Assembly: GCA_964402955.1 (NCBI GenBank)
Contig: CAYOEZ010000175.1
Coordinates: 1 to 10,738 of the forward strand
From: CAYOEZ01 sp964402955
GTDB taxonomy: Bacteria > Chloroflexota > DTOL01 > DAOUCN01
Direction: 5' to 3'
DNA: 10,738 nucleotides
Position numbers and translations under genes: made by a program
Part shown: piece by piece, positions 1-7,136 of the stretch
Layout of the letters: the number at the start of each line of letters is the position of its first letter
Numbering within the stretch: the stretch's first letter is position 1
The notes under the pieces: model-generated
Told to the model about the DNA's origin: nothing
Databases searched by the model: none
Seen by the model: only the letters and a program-made list of their open reading frames with translations

Positions 1-30
1 CCACCACGGGCGTCCCGAGGCCAGTACCAG

Positions 31-75
31 ACCTTTTTGCAGTGGGCACATGCCATGTGCCCACTGCAAAAAGGT
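31..75. repeat. 45-bp near-perfect palindrome made of two facing element ends
   Basis: The left arm (31-51, beginning ACCTTTTTGCAGTGG) is the exact reverse complement of the right arm (55-75, ending CCACTGCAAAAAGGT), with GCC between them. The right arm is the left end of the mobile element at 61-203. The left arm has the same sequence as that element's right end and would be the end of a further copy or partial copy. The stretch 31-56 repeats at 189-214 with a single mismatch, so the junction could come from tandem or nested insertion. Bases 1-30 to the left do not resemble the element interior. Confidence 0.8.
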
Positions 76-203
76 TGTGTTCGCCCAACCGTCATTGCGA
101 GAAGCGCCCTTTGCGACGAAGCAATCTCCGTTGTGGCGCGAAACGGGGGAGATTGCTTCGCTCCGCTCGCAATGACGGGTCCGTCCAGACCTTTTTGCAG
201 TGG
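61..203 (+). mobile_element. MITE-like palindromic element, copy 1
   Basis: The core is 143 bp with perfect 15-bp terminal inverted repeats, CCACTGCAAAAAGGT at 61-75 and ACCTTTTTGCAGTGG at 189-203. The interior is itself an imperfect palindrome: GTCATTGCGAG (91-101) pairs with CTCGCAATGAC (166-176), and CGAAGCAATCTCC (117-129) pairs with GGAGATTGCTTCG (148-160). The 10-bp direct repeat CACATGCCAT flanks it at 47-56 and 205-214, as a target-site duplication would. The copy at 9957-10099 is the same length and is nearly its reverse complement. It encodes no transposase, so it would have to be moved by an enzyme supplied elsewhere. The interior resembles dispersed CATTGCGAG/GAAGCAATCTC repeats found in many bacterial genomes (from memory). 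Here it separates the GIY-YIG-like stub from whatever followed. Confidence 0.75.
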
Positions 204-209
204 ACACAT

Positions 210-302
210 GCCATTGTGAGGGATGATCATTCGGTCGAAAGGGAAGGCATAGATGATCTGCTGTGCAAACAGGTTGTGCAACTGGCGGCAGATGTCACTC
301 AT
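210..302 (-). pseudogene. N-terminal stub of a probable GIY-YIG nuclease, interrupted by element copy 1
   Basis: The start codon (302-300) overlaps the stop of the DUF6884 gene as ATGA, a classic translational-coupling junction. The 31 readable residues begin MSDICRQLHNLF and end FPFDRMIIPHNG. In small GIY-YIG proteins that I recall, a segment of the type FPFD-x3-IP-x-NG comes directly before the catalytic GIYVLFE-type strand. The frame should therefore enter the nuclease core exactly where element copy 1 begins. The same frame stays open through the element to the window edge (about 100 codons), but those codons are element sequence, not nuclease. No GIY or YIG motif can be seen. The left part of the gene, if any survives, lies outside the window. 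Identification rests on a short N-terminus and on remembered co-occurrence with DUF6884, so it is a reasoned guess. That the gene is interrupted is better supported. Confidence 0.55.
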
Positions 303-709
303 AGCGGCTTGCCGAGAAACTGAAGCTGCTCACCGGTGCGCAGTCCTTCGAGTGGCATTGCGCAGGATGACAGATAGGGCACGACATACTTCCTGTAATT
401 GCTGCCAGCCAGAATAATGAAATGATCATGCTGGAGGTCAGCCTTCTGACGCAGTTGCTCCAGCACGCCCTCGGCCCAAGCTCGTCTCTCGTCAGCAGAC
501 ATGCGTTTGAGCGTCACATTGTAAGGCTCAATCTCTGTCTTGAGATCGAGTAGACCATGCTTGGCCGACAGGATATAGATGGTGTCCGGCCGCAGTCTTC
601 TGGCGTAGGCCAGGCTGCGCTGGAACAACTCGCTGCCATACAGATCCTCGGCTCGCGCCCTTAATGGCTTCTTCCTGCTGGCGCAGGCAATCAGCACAAT
701 CGTCTTCAT
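299..709 (-). CDS. DUF6884 domain protein (YaaA-like small protein)
   Basis: This is a 136-residue protein and one DUF6884-type domain covers nearly all of it. Recognisable family features in order are the N-terminal strand ending in IACASRKKP (residues 7-15), an LYGSELF segment (23-29), the YILSAKHGLLDL motif (45-56), EIEPYNVTL (59-67), a charged helix, ILAGSNYRKY (99-108) and the C-terminal PLEGLRTGEQLQFL. There is no signal peptide or membrane segment, so it should be cytoplasmic. The biochemical role of the family is not established to my knowledge. The ATG at 709 follows a purine-rich run (GGGAGGGCAGGG), and the gene starts 21 nt after the proA stop, so it is probably transcribed with the operon. 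Its stop overlaps the start of the broken GIY-YIG-like gene. I recall DUF6884 and GIY-YIG proteins occurring together, which would make this the surviving half of a two-gene module. Confidence 0.8.
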   Translation of the reverse strand: MKTIVLIACASRKKPLRARAEDLYGSELFQRSLAYARRLRPDTIYILSAKHGLLDLKTEIEPYNVTLKRMSADERRAWAEGVLEQLRQKADLQHDHFIILAGSNYRKYVVPYLSSCAMPLEGLRTGEQLQFLGKPL

Positions 710-730
710 CCCTGCCCTCCCTACTCCCTA

Positions 731-1981
731 CTACGCCGGCCGCACCTGCCCCGTCCCTTCAATCACCCACTTGTACGTCGTCAGCTCGCGCAGAGCCATG
801 GGGCCGCGCGCATGCAGTTTCTGCGTCGAGATGCCAATCTCAGCGCCCAGGCCAAACTCGCCGCCGTCGGTGTATTGCGTGCTGGCATTCCAGTAGACGG
901 CAGCCGCATCCACCTCGTTCAGGAAGCGCTGCGCGGCAGCAGCATCAGCCGTCACGATGGCCTCGGAGTGGCCGGAGCCATAACGGGCGATGTGATCCAG
1001 GGCATCGTCGAGACTATCCACCACCTTGACCGCGGCCACCAGCGCCAGGAACTCCTTGCCCCAGTCGTTGTCTGTCGCTGCTTTGGCGGTGGGTAGAATC
1101 GCAAGCGCGGCAGGGTCACAGTGCATCTCCACGCCTGCGCCGGCGAAACGTTGCGCGATCTGCGGCAGAGCACGCGCTGCGATATCCTTGTGTACCAGGA
1201 CCGTATCGAGTGCATTACAGATCGTCGGACGGCGCACCTTGGCGTTGTAGACAATCTGCGCCGCCATCTCCACATCGGACGCCTTGTCCACGTAGGTATG
1301 GCAGACGCCCGCGCCTGTCTCGATCACAGGAATGGTCGCATTCTCGGAGACAAAACGAATCAGCCCGGCGCCGCCGCGGGGGATAATCACGTCGATATAG
1401 CCACGCAGCTTGAGCATCTGCCCGACAATGGCGCGATCGGTGGAGGTGACCAGTTGCACAGCCGCCTCCGGCAACCCGCTCTTCTGCAAGCCCTCAGTGA
1501 TGGCGGCCACAATGGCGATATTGGCCCGCAGCGACTCCTTGCCGCCGCGCAGAATCGTGGCGTTGCCCGTCTTCAAGCAGAGCGCTGCCACGTCGCTCGT
1601 CACATTCGGGCGCGCCTCATAGACGACGCCAATCACTCCCAGCGGCACACGCCGCTTGTGGATGCGCAGGCCATTCGGGCGCACTGTCTCATCGAAGACC
1701 TCGCCCACCGGGTCGGGTAGAGACGCCACGGCGCACATGTCGTGCGCCATTGCCTCTAGCCGCTGCTGATCCAGCCGCAAACGGTCGAGCATCGCTGCCG
1801 CCATGCCTGACGCCCCCGCTTCGGCCATGTCGGCAGCATTGGCCGCCAGGATGTCGCTCTTGTGGGCTAGGAGCGCGGCGGCGATGGCCGCCAGACCGGC
1901 GTTTTTCTGCTCAGTCGAAACTTGCCCCAGCTTGCGTGATGCAGCCCGCGCTGCCTGCGCCTTGCTGATCAACTCATCCAT
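731..1981 (-). CDS. proA: Glutamate-5-semialdehyde dehydrogenase (gamma-glutamyl phosphate reductase)
   Basis: The 416-residue protein has the normal length for ProA. It reduces gamma-glutamyl phosphate to glutamate-5-semialdehyde with NADPH, the second step of proline synthesis, in the cytosol. The aldehyde-dehydrogenase-fold landmarks are all present: GVIGVVYEARPNVT (115-128), LRGGKE (144-149), IPRGGAGLIRF (200-210), the HTYVD segment (228-232) and the catalytic-cysteine motif RPTICNALDT with Cys255. The C-terminal half keeps the NASTQYTDGGEFGLGAEIGIST region typical of the family, so the enzyme should be active. The ATG at 1981 has a GGGGG-type SD seven nt upstream and lies 9 nt after the stop of the PHP-like gene, so it is clearly operonic. 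It is separated from proB by three unrelated genes, although the two are usually adjacent. Confidence 0.97.
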   Translation of the reverse strand: MDELISKAQAARAASRKLGQVSTEQKNAGLAAIAAALLAHKSDILAANAADMAEAGASGMAAAMLDRLRLDQQRLEAMAHDMCAVASLPDPVGEVFDETVRPNGLRIHKRRVPLGVIGVVYEARPNVTSDVAALCLKTGNATILRGGKESLRANIAIVAAITEGLQKSGLPEAAVQLVTSTDRAIVGQMLKLRGYIDVIIPRGGAGLIRFVSENATIPVIETGAGVCHTYVDKASDVEMAAQIVYNAKVRRPTICNALDTVLVHKDIAARALPQIAQRFAGAGVEMHCDPAALAILPTAKAATDNDWGKEFLALVAAVKVVDSLDDALDHIARYGSGHSEAIVTADAAAAQRFLNEVDAAAVYWNASTQYTDGGEFGLGAEIGISTQKLHARGPMALRELTTYKWVIEGTGQVRPA

Positions 1982-1990
1982 GTGTGCCCC

Positions 1991-3430
1991 CTACATCAAC
2001 GTGCTGTAAACCGCTTTGCCTTGCCCGAAGAGGTCGAGCACCTCAGCGCGCTGGCGATCAGTCTGGAAACGGTTCTTCATAGCAATCCGCTCCATGTCCT
2101 GTGCAATAGAACGTTCGTACCAGGCTGCCGCCTCAGCAATCTGTGGTGAGCGAACGCCCGTGCTGACATAGACGGGGCTCGTGTGCGCATAGATCGGTTG
2201 GAAGAAGCTATCTCTCACCCGGCTTGCCACGCGAGCAGCCAGCCAGCCGTCAGACGGCGGCGTCACATCGAGCTCCAGCTTGCCCTCGTTTGCACCCTCG
2301 GCCAGACGATGCGCCGCCAGCACACGCCCGTTCCAGATCACTTCTACACGCTCGACCGCATAGTGTGAGCGCCACAATACGGACACCGGCAGCGGCCTGC
2401 CAGGCATGGTGGAGATGGTTGCTCCAATCGGCTGGCTGTCCACGGTCATAAGAAGGGCGGGCCCATTCGTGATGAACGTCTGGCCGCGCTTCAGAGCCTG
2501 TATCCAGTCGCCCGGATCAAAGTCGCCGCCCGTGTAGGCGTAGACACGGTTAGCCGACGAGATAAACCAGTCTGATCCGGTCGACGCCGGCAGGCGGAAG
2601 CCGCAGTTGAGTAGACGGTACCAAATATCATACTCCGGGTCCATCCAATAGGGGTCGAACAGGTTGAAGGCATCGAGTTTGCCAAGCGCGGCGGCTATAG
2701 GCGCCTCCATGCCCCTCCCGTTGTGGCACCAGAGGACGATACCCCCCTGCCGGTGTGCATCGTCGCAGGCATAGCATAGCGGCGGGTAGTCGGGGTCAAC
2801 GTCATCGACCAGATAGCCGCGGCTCAGGGGCTCCACCACCTCTTTGATCCGCAGCAGCATGATATGCCCATAGCCTTCCTCCACCGAATCGAGAGGGCTG
2901 TTATGCCGGCTCTCCTCACCGCATTCCACATAGTGGTGCGCGCTGCAATACTCGGTCAAAACGCCAGGCGGATACTTGTTGCTGGCGTAAGCCAGGCCCC
3001 AGCGCTTGAGGATGCTAACGGCAGTGAAGCGCAGATCATGGACACGCGGATCTAGTTGCAGCCGCTCGTCGGGTCGTTTCTCATCCTCTCGGTAGTGGAT
3101 GTGTGTGTTGCCCGGATGCCAGCCCATCTGCGCCAGGCCAGCCCAGCGCTCCAGCTCGACGTCCACCGCCAGTGCTCCTTGCGCTGGCGTGTCCAGGCTT
3201 ATTTTGGCGGGAACGTACTCTGTCCCCCGCTCAACCAGAATCTGCGTGATCCCGCGCTGTGCCTCAACTGTGAAGCTGCCATCACTGTAGAAGAAAGGCA
3301 GGCCTGGGCCGACCTTCAGCACGGCATCCTGGGGTTGCACAAATCGTCCGTCTGAAGCGATGACCTGCACGCAAGCTTCAATTGGCTGCTCCGTCTTCTT
3401 GTCAATGATCCTGCCCGTGATCTTCGCCAT
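1991..3430 (-). CDS. CehA/McbA-like PHP-fold metallohydrolase with N-terminal beta-sandwich domain
   Basis: The protein has 479 residues. Residues 1-95 look like a carboxypeptidase-regulatory or transthyretin-like beta-sandwich (GRIIDKKTEQPIEACVQV, then a SDGSFTVEA strand). The rest resembles CehA/McbA proteins, PHP-superfamily metal-dependent hydrolases of mostly unknown substrate. Candidate metal ligands are the HxH pair in GNTHIHYRED (His110, His112), Cys/Glu near 170-173, His236 in WCHNGRG and Asp287 in TGSDWF. PHP proteins often end this last motif in D-x-H; here it is D-W-F, so the metal site may be altered. A C-terminal beta-rich region (about 315-415) follows. There is no signal peptide. 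The start is set at 3430 because AAGGAGAGGAG lies 6 nt upstream, while an in-frame ATG at 3451 sits on top of that SD. The gene lies between the second DUF362 gene and proA, with gaps of 36 and 9 nt. The substrate is unknown. Confidence 0.75.
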   Translation of the reverse strand: MAKITGRIIDKKTEQPIEACVQVIASDGRFVQPQDAVLKVGPGLPFFYSDGSFTVEAQRGITQILVERGTEYVPAKISLDTPAQGALAVDVELERWAGLAQMGWHPGNTHIHYREDEKRPDERLQLDPRVHDLRFTAVSILKRWGLAYASNKYPPGVLTEYCSAHHYVECGEESRHNSPLDSVEEGYGHIMLLRIKEVVEPLSRGYLVDDVDPDYPPLCYACDDAHRQGGIVLWCHNGRGMEAPIAAALGKLDAFNLFDPYWMDPEYDIWYRLLNCGFRLPASTGSDWFISSANRVYAYTGGDFDPGDWIQALKRGQTFITNGPALLMTVDSQPIGATISTMPGRPLPVSVLWRSHYAVERVEVIWNGRVLAAHRLAEGANEGKLELDVTPPSDGWLAARVASRVRDSFFQPIYAHTSPVYVSTGVRSPQIAEAAAWYERSIAQDMERIAMKNRFQTDRQRAEVLDLFGQGKAVYSTLM

Positions 3431-3447
3431 GGCTGACTCCTCTCCTT
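3431..3447 (-). promoter_or_regulatory. SD that fixes the start of the PHP-like gene
   Basis: Read on the minus strand, AAGGAGAGGAG stands 6 nt before the ATG at 3428-3430. The alternative ATG at 3449-3451 is immediately upstream of this SD and has no SD of its own, so the shorter protein is preferred. Confidence 0.75.
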
Positions 3448-3466
3448 GCATTCAATTGCCCTGCTC

Positions 3467-4714
3467 TCACGCTTTGCGTGTAGCCAGCGCATCTGGCATT
3501 TCCGCGAGCGTCCGCTCATACACCTCGTAGTGTTCGCCCTCACGTTCCTGCGGGTCGACGTACTTGAGCCAGAGCGAATAGCCCGGCCACTCGCCCGCCA
3601 GCACACGCCGGCTCTCCCGGACATTGCCTTCCTTCTCGTGCCAGCGCACCTCGCCCCGTTGCAGCATGATGTACTCACCAGTGTAACGCTCGAACGTTTT
3701 GCGGTTATCGCGGTACGAGAGAGCCTGCTCGCACATCGTCCGCCGCCAGGTCGCAACCGTCTCGCTCGGGTCGGTCGCTTTGCTGTAGAACACGCCCTCT
3801 GGCTGCGGCGTGATCTCGCTCACGAAGTCTATCTCGTTCAGATCTATCACGCCAAATCCAGATTGGGCGGCAACCAGCAGGGCATTGCGATCGCGGCGGA
3901 AGGGCAGCGCCGGCCAATCAGCCTTTGGATTGTGGCCCATCAGATACGCCCCGCAGGCGTCGGTCGCGATAACCTGATCGCCGGCGACCAGGCCGTCCAC
4001 GATGCGACCGGTACCCTTGCCATCGCCCCACTCCTCTTCAGCCTGACCCACCAGCGCATCGATGATATTCAGCGCCGGGTCCAGGATGCGCCCGATGTCG
4101 GCCAACATGTAGGGCATGCGCACAATGTGATGGTAGTATGGCCGCGGCCGTCCGTGCGGCCCGATCGGCATCAGCCCGAACAAGTTCTTCAGACAGAGCG
4201 TAACCCCCATGAAGGCATGATTCTTCATCTTCTGCACAGAGACGACAGCATCCGCCTCGACCAGCCGCTGCGACAGCGGGTAGCGCTCAAACATCTGCCC
4301 GCCGCCGGGAACAGCATACCAGCCGGTCGGCCCGGCGTGGCCGTCGACGTACTCCACGCCGAACTCGCGCAGAAGCGGGGCAATCGTGGTCGTCTGTTCC
4401 GGCGCCCAGCCATCGCGTCCGATGTAGGCCGTGGCGTCGACGCAGATGAGTCTGGCGTCGGACCGCTCGCGCAGGAGACGCAGCACCGCACGCGTGACGG
4501 CGTCACTCACAAGCTGCTGGCGCTGGCCCTCCCACATGACAACCCGTTCCAGAGGCCAGTCCTGGTTGAACTTGATGGCAATCGTCCTGGCCTGGCTCAG
4601 CCTGGCCCATGCCCGATCGAGCGGATCAGTGGCTCTCTTGAGCGAGAGATACACGTCCTCATCGCTGGCGTGATGGTCGCAATGAACTGCCCGAACGCGG
4701 TACGCTTTCTCCAT
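3467..4714 (-). CDS. DUF362 domain protein, paralogue 2
   Basis: The 415-residue protein belongs to the DUF362 family. Landmarks are RTIAIKFNQD (43-52), an internal Rossmann-like segment ending EYVDGHAGP (121-129), the core motif SVQKMKNHAF (159-168) followed by GVTLCLKNLFG (170-180), and RMPYMLADIGRILDPALNII (199-218). DUF362 proteins are often linked to iron-sulfur biology, and some carry ferredoxin-type cysteine clusters. No CxxCxxC cluster is present here, so no cofactor can be claimed. The paralogue directly upstream in the operon matches it along its whole length at roughly two-thirds identity by eye. The start at 4714 (MEKAY) is preferred over the in-frame GTG at 4729, because GAGGTTGAGGGG lies just before it and it aligns with the paralogue's start. 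No signal peptide or membrane span is seen. The function is unknown. Confidence 0.85.
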   Translation of the reverse strand: MEKAYRVRAVHCDHHASDEDVYLSLKRATDPLDRAWARLSQARTIAIKFNQDWPLERVVMWEGQRQQLVSDAVTRAVLRLLRERSDARLICVDATAYIGRDGWAPEQTTTIAPLLREFGVEYVDGHAGPTGWYAVPGGGQMFERYPLSQRLVEADAVVSVQKMKNHAFMGVTLCLKNLFGLMPIGPHGRPRPYYHHIVRMPYMLADIGRILDPALNIIDALVGQAEEEWGDGKGTGRIVDGLVAGDQVIATDACGAYLMGHNPKADWPALPFRRDRNALLVAAQSGFGVIDLNEIDFVSEITPQPEGVFYSKATDPSETVATWRRTMCEQALSYRDNRKTFERYTGEYIMLQRGEVRWHEKEGNVRESRRVLAGEWPGYSLWLKYVDPQEREGEHYEVYERTLAEMPDALATRKA

Positions 4715-4741
4715 GCCCCTCAACCTCACACGCAGAATTCG

Positions 4742-5959
4742 TCACATCTTTGCCAGCGCCTGCTCGTAGCGCTCATACTGCTCACCCTCACGCTCGTCCG
4801 GGTCAACGTACTTCAGGTACATGGCGTACCCGGGCCAGCCGCCCGCCAGGACGCGCCGGCTCAGCGTCAGGCGTCCGCTTGGGTCATGCCAGCGCACCTC
4901 TCCCCGCTGCAAGAGGATGTACTCGCCCGTGTACTGCTCGAAATCGCGGCGGTGATCGCGGTAGAGCAGGGCCTGCTCACACATGGTGCGCCGCCACATG
5001 TTCACTGTCTCCTGTGGATCAGTGAGCTCGGCAAAGAACGTCCCTGGCGGCTGCGGCGACAATTCAGACAGGAAATCGATCTGCTGCAGATCGACCGTAC
5101 CGAAACCGCCCTCTGCCGCCACGAGCAGAGGGTTGCGGTCGCGATGGTAGGGCGGCGTCAGCCAGTCAGCCGCGGGGTCGTGGCCCATCAGGTGCGCAGC
5201 GCAGGCGTCGGTAGCGATCACCTGATCGCCAGCAATCAGCCCGTTCACGATCCGCCCCAATCCCTTGCCATTGCCCCATTCCATGCCAGCCTGGCCGACC
5301 AAGGCATCGATGATGTTCAGCGCCGGGTTCAAGATACGCCCGATGTCCGCCAGCATGTAGGGCATACGCACAATATGATGGTAGTAGGGACGGGGGCGGC
5401 CCTCTTCCATAGCCGGCATCAGGCCAAAGAGGTTCTTCAGACAGAGCGTCACACCCATGAATCCGTGATTCTTAATCTTCTGCACGGAAACGACGGCGTC
5501 GCTCTCAAGCAGGCGCGGCGATAGGGGGTAGCGCTCGAACATCCAGCCGCCGCCGGGAACCGTGGTCCAGACGGGCGACACGTGGCCATCCACGTATTCG
5601 ACTTCAAACTCGTGCAACAGATGGGCCAATTGTGTGGTCTGCTCGAGCGTTGTGCCGTCGTAGACGAGATGGAAGCTGGAATCGACACAGAGCAGCCGGG
5701 CGCTGGTCTTTTCACGCAGGAGGCGCAAGACAGCCCGCGCCACGCTGTCGCTGACCAACTGCTGACGTTGGCCCTCGAACGTGACCACCTTGCCGGGCTG
5801 GAAATCCTGATTGAACTTGATGGCAATGGTTTTCGCCTGACGCAGCTTCGCCCAGGCCCGGTCGAGAGGGTCAGTTGCACGCTTGAGGTGAGCGTACACC
5901 TCGTCGTCGCTGGCGTGATGGTCGCAATGCACTGCCCGAACCGAATATGTCTTGTCCAT
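4742..5959 (-). CDS. DUF362 domain protein, paralogue 1
   Basis: The 405-residue protein is DUF362 family and a full-length tandem paralogue of the next gene in the operon. Shared blocks include VRAVHCDHHASD near the N-terminus, KRATDPLDRAW, TIAIKFNQD, EGQRQQLVSD, FERYPLS, SVQK.KNH with GVTLCLKNLFGLMP, RPRPYYHHIVRMPYMLADI, and a C-terminal WRRTMCEQAL to RREFEQYTGEYI-like region. The segment most different between the two lies around residues 52-60 and 92-110. It has no ferredoxin-type cysteine cluster, signal peptide or membrane segment. The start at 5959 (MDKTY) has GGAG 9 nt upstream; the in-frame GTG at 5974 overlaps that SD and is less likely. It starts 36 nt after the proB stop and ends 27 nt before paralogue 2. 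Both copies appear intact, which argues for retained and perhaps partly different roles or a heteromer (inference). No reaction can be assigned. Confidence 0.85.
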   Translation of the reverse strand: MDKTYSVRAVHCDHHASDDEVYAHLKRATDPLDRAWAKLRQAKTIAIKFNQDFQPGKVVTFEGQRQQLVSDSVARAVLRLLREKTSARLLCVDSSFHLVYDGTTLEQTTQLAHLLHEFEVEYVDGHVSPVWTTVPGGGWMFERYPLSPRLLESDAVVSVQKIKNHGFMGVTLCLKNLFGLMPAMEEGRPRPYYHHIVRMPYMLADIGRILNPALNIIDALVGQAGMEWGNGKGLGRIVNGLIAGDQVIATDACAAHLMGHDPAADWLTPPYHRDRNPLLVAAEGGFGTVDLQQIDFLSELSPQPPGTFFAELTDPQETVNMWRRTMCEQALLYRDHRRDFEQYTGEYILLQRGEVRWHDPSGRLTLSRRVLAGGWPGYAMYLKYVDPDEREGEQYERYEQALAKM

Positions 5960-5995
5960 GTAGCTGCTCTCCACCCCGGATTCTGCTGTTTGGTG

Positions 5996-7123
5996 TTACA
6001 GCAACACCATGTTGTTCCTGTGGACTGCTTCGGCGCCATATTCGTATCCCAGGGTGAACTCGATTTCGGTTGAGCGTAGGCCGCGAATCCTGGCCAGGTC
6101 GGCGCTGCCGTAGTTGGCGACCCCACAGGCCAGGCTCTTGCCCTGCGCATCCTTGATTGTGATCGTGTCACCGCGCTCGAAGCGCCCGCGCACGTCGGCG
6201 ATGCCCGCCGGCAGCAGGCTCTTGCCATTACGCACCAGTGCAGTAGCGGCGCCGCTATCGACCGTCACCTCGCCGCGGCTGGCCAGGCCCGAGATAATCC
6301 AGCGCTTGCGGCTTTCCACCTTGCTTTCCAGTGCAACAAAGCGCGTGCCGATCGACTCGCCCTTCACCAACCGCTCCAGCACATCGGGCACACGCCCATC
6401 ACAAATGACGACCACCGTGCCCGACTCGGTCGCCAGCTTTGCTGCCTGTATCTTGGTGATCATCCCGCCCGTGCCACGGTCGCTGCCGGCTCTGCCGCCG
6501 ATCGCCTCGATGGCAGCATCGATCTCGCGCACATCTGTGATAAGCGTGGCGGCGGGATCCTGGCGGGGGTCAGCCGTGTAAAGTCCCTCGATGTCGGTCA
6601 GCAGAACGAGCAAGTCAGCGTCAATCAGGTTGGAGACGAGCGCGGAGAGGTTGTCATTGTCCCCAATCTTGATCTCCTCGACCCCGACCACATCGTTCTC
6701 GTTGACGATGGGCGCCACACCGCGATCGAGCAGCGCCAGAAGCGTGTTGCGCGCGTTGAGGTAGCGCTGGCGGTCGGCCAGGTCTTCTCGCGTGAGCAGT
6801 GTCTGCGCAACCGAAATACCGTAGATCGAAAAGAGTTGGTCCCAGACTTGCATCAGCCGTACCTGCCCCACAGCCGCCAGCACTTGCTTAAAGGGAATAT
6901 CCTTGCCGCCTTTGGGAAAGCCTAGCACCTCACGCCCCGTCACCATTGCCCCCGACGAGACAATCACGACATCCAGCCCCTGCTGGCGCAGATGCGCCAC
7001 TTGCCGCACCAATTCCAGCATTTGCGGGCGGTTCAGGCGGTCGGTTCCTGCTGTCAGGGTGCTCGATCCGATCTTCACCACCAGACGGCGGCGCGCCACA
7101 CCATTCAACTTCTCTTGTGCCAT
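5996..7123 (-). CDS. proB: Glutamate 5-kinase (gamma-glutamyl kinase) with C-terminal PUA domain
   Basis: The 375-residue protein has the length of full ProB enzymes. It phosphorylates glutamate with ATP to gamma-glutamyl phosphate, the first and usually feedback-controlled step of proline synthesis. The amino-acid-kinase domain shows RRLVVKIGSSTL (12-23), VIVSSGAMVTGREVL (53-67), LAAVGQVRLMQVWDQLF (82-98), TREDLADRQRYLNARNTL (111-128), PIVNENDVV (138-146), GDNDNLSALVSNLIDADLLVLLT split across 154-176, and GTGGMITKIQAAK (217-229). A PUA domain fills about 285-365, as in the long ProB class. ATG 7123 has GAGG 7 nt upstream, and the gene begins 13 nt after the transporter stop. The downstream proA is separated from it by three genes. 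All substrate-binding motifs look intact. Confidence 0.97.
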   Translation of the reverse strand: MAQEKLNGVARRRLVVKIGSSTLTAGTDRLNRPQMLELVRQVAHLRQQGLDVVIVSSGAMVTGREVLGFPKGGKDIPFKQVLAAVGQVRLMQVWDQLFSIYGISVAQTLLTREDLADRQRYLNARNTLLALLDRGVAPIVNENDVVGVEEIKIGDNDNLSALVSNLIDADLLVLLTDIEGLYTADPRQDPAATLITDVREIDAAIEAIGGRAGSDRGTGGMITKIQAAKLATESGTVVVICDGRVPDVLERLVKGESIGTRFVALESKVESRKRWIISGLASRGEVTVDSGAATALVRNGKSLLPAGIADVRGRFERGDTITIKDAQGKSLACGVANYGSADLARIRGLRSTEIEFTLGYEYGAEAVHRNNMVLL

Positions 7124-7136
7124 TGAACAACCTCAG

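Noticed and set aside
47..214. CRISPR-like repeat at the left edge
   Set aside because: Only two direct copies of a 26-bp unit about 158 bp apart are present, bounded by TIRs. There is no spacer array and no cas gene.
37..323. Small plus-strand open frames at the left edge
   Set aside because: They consist of the MITE-like element and its flanks and have no SD or protein-like signature.
1121..1720. Plus-strand open frame of 199 codons
   Set aside because: It is antisense to proA, which is unambiguous; such shadows are common in GC-rich genes.
3446..5524. Long plus-strand open frame of 692 codons
   Set aside because: It lies antisense to both DUF362 genes. Its two halves resemble each other only because the paralogues do, and the minus-strand products match a known family.
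5449..6228. Minus-strand open frame of 259 codons
   Set aside because: It is out of frame with, and spans the junction of, proB and the first DUF362 gene. The arginine/serine/proline-rich translation is typical of a shifted frame.
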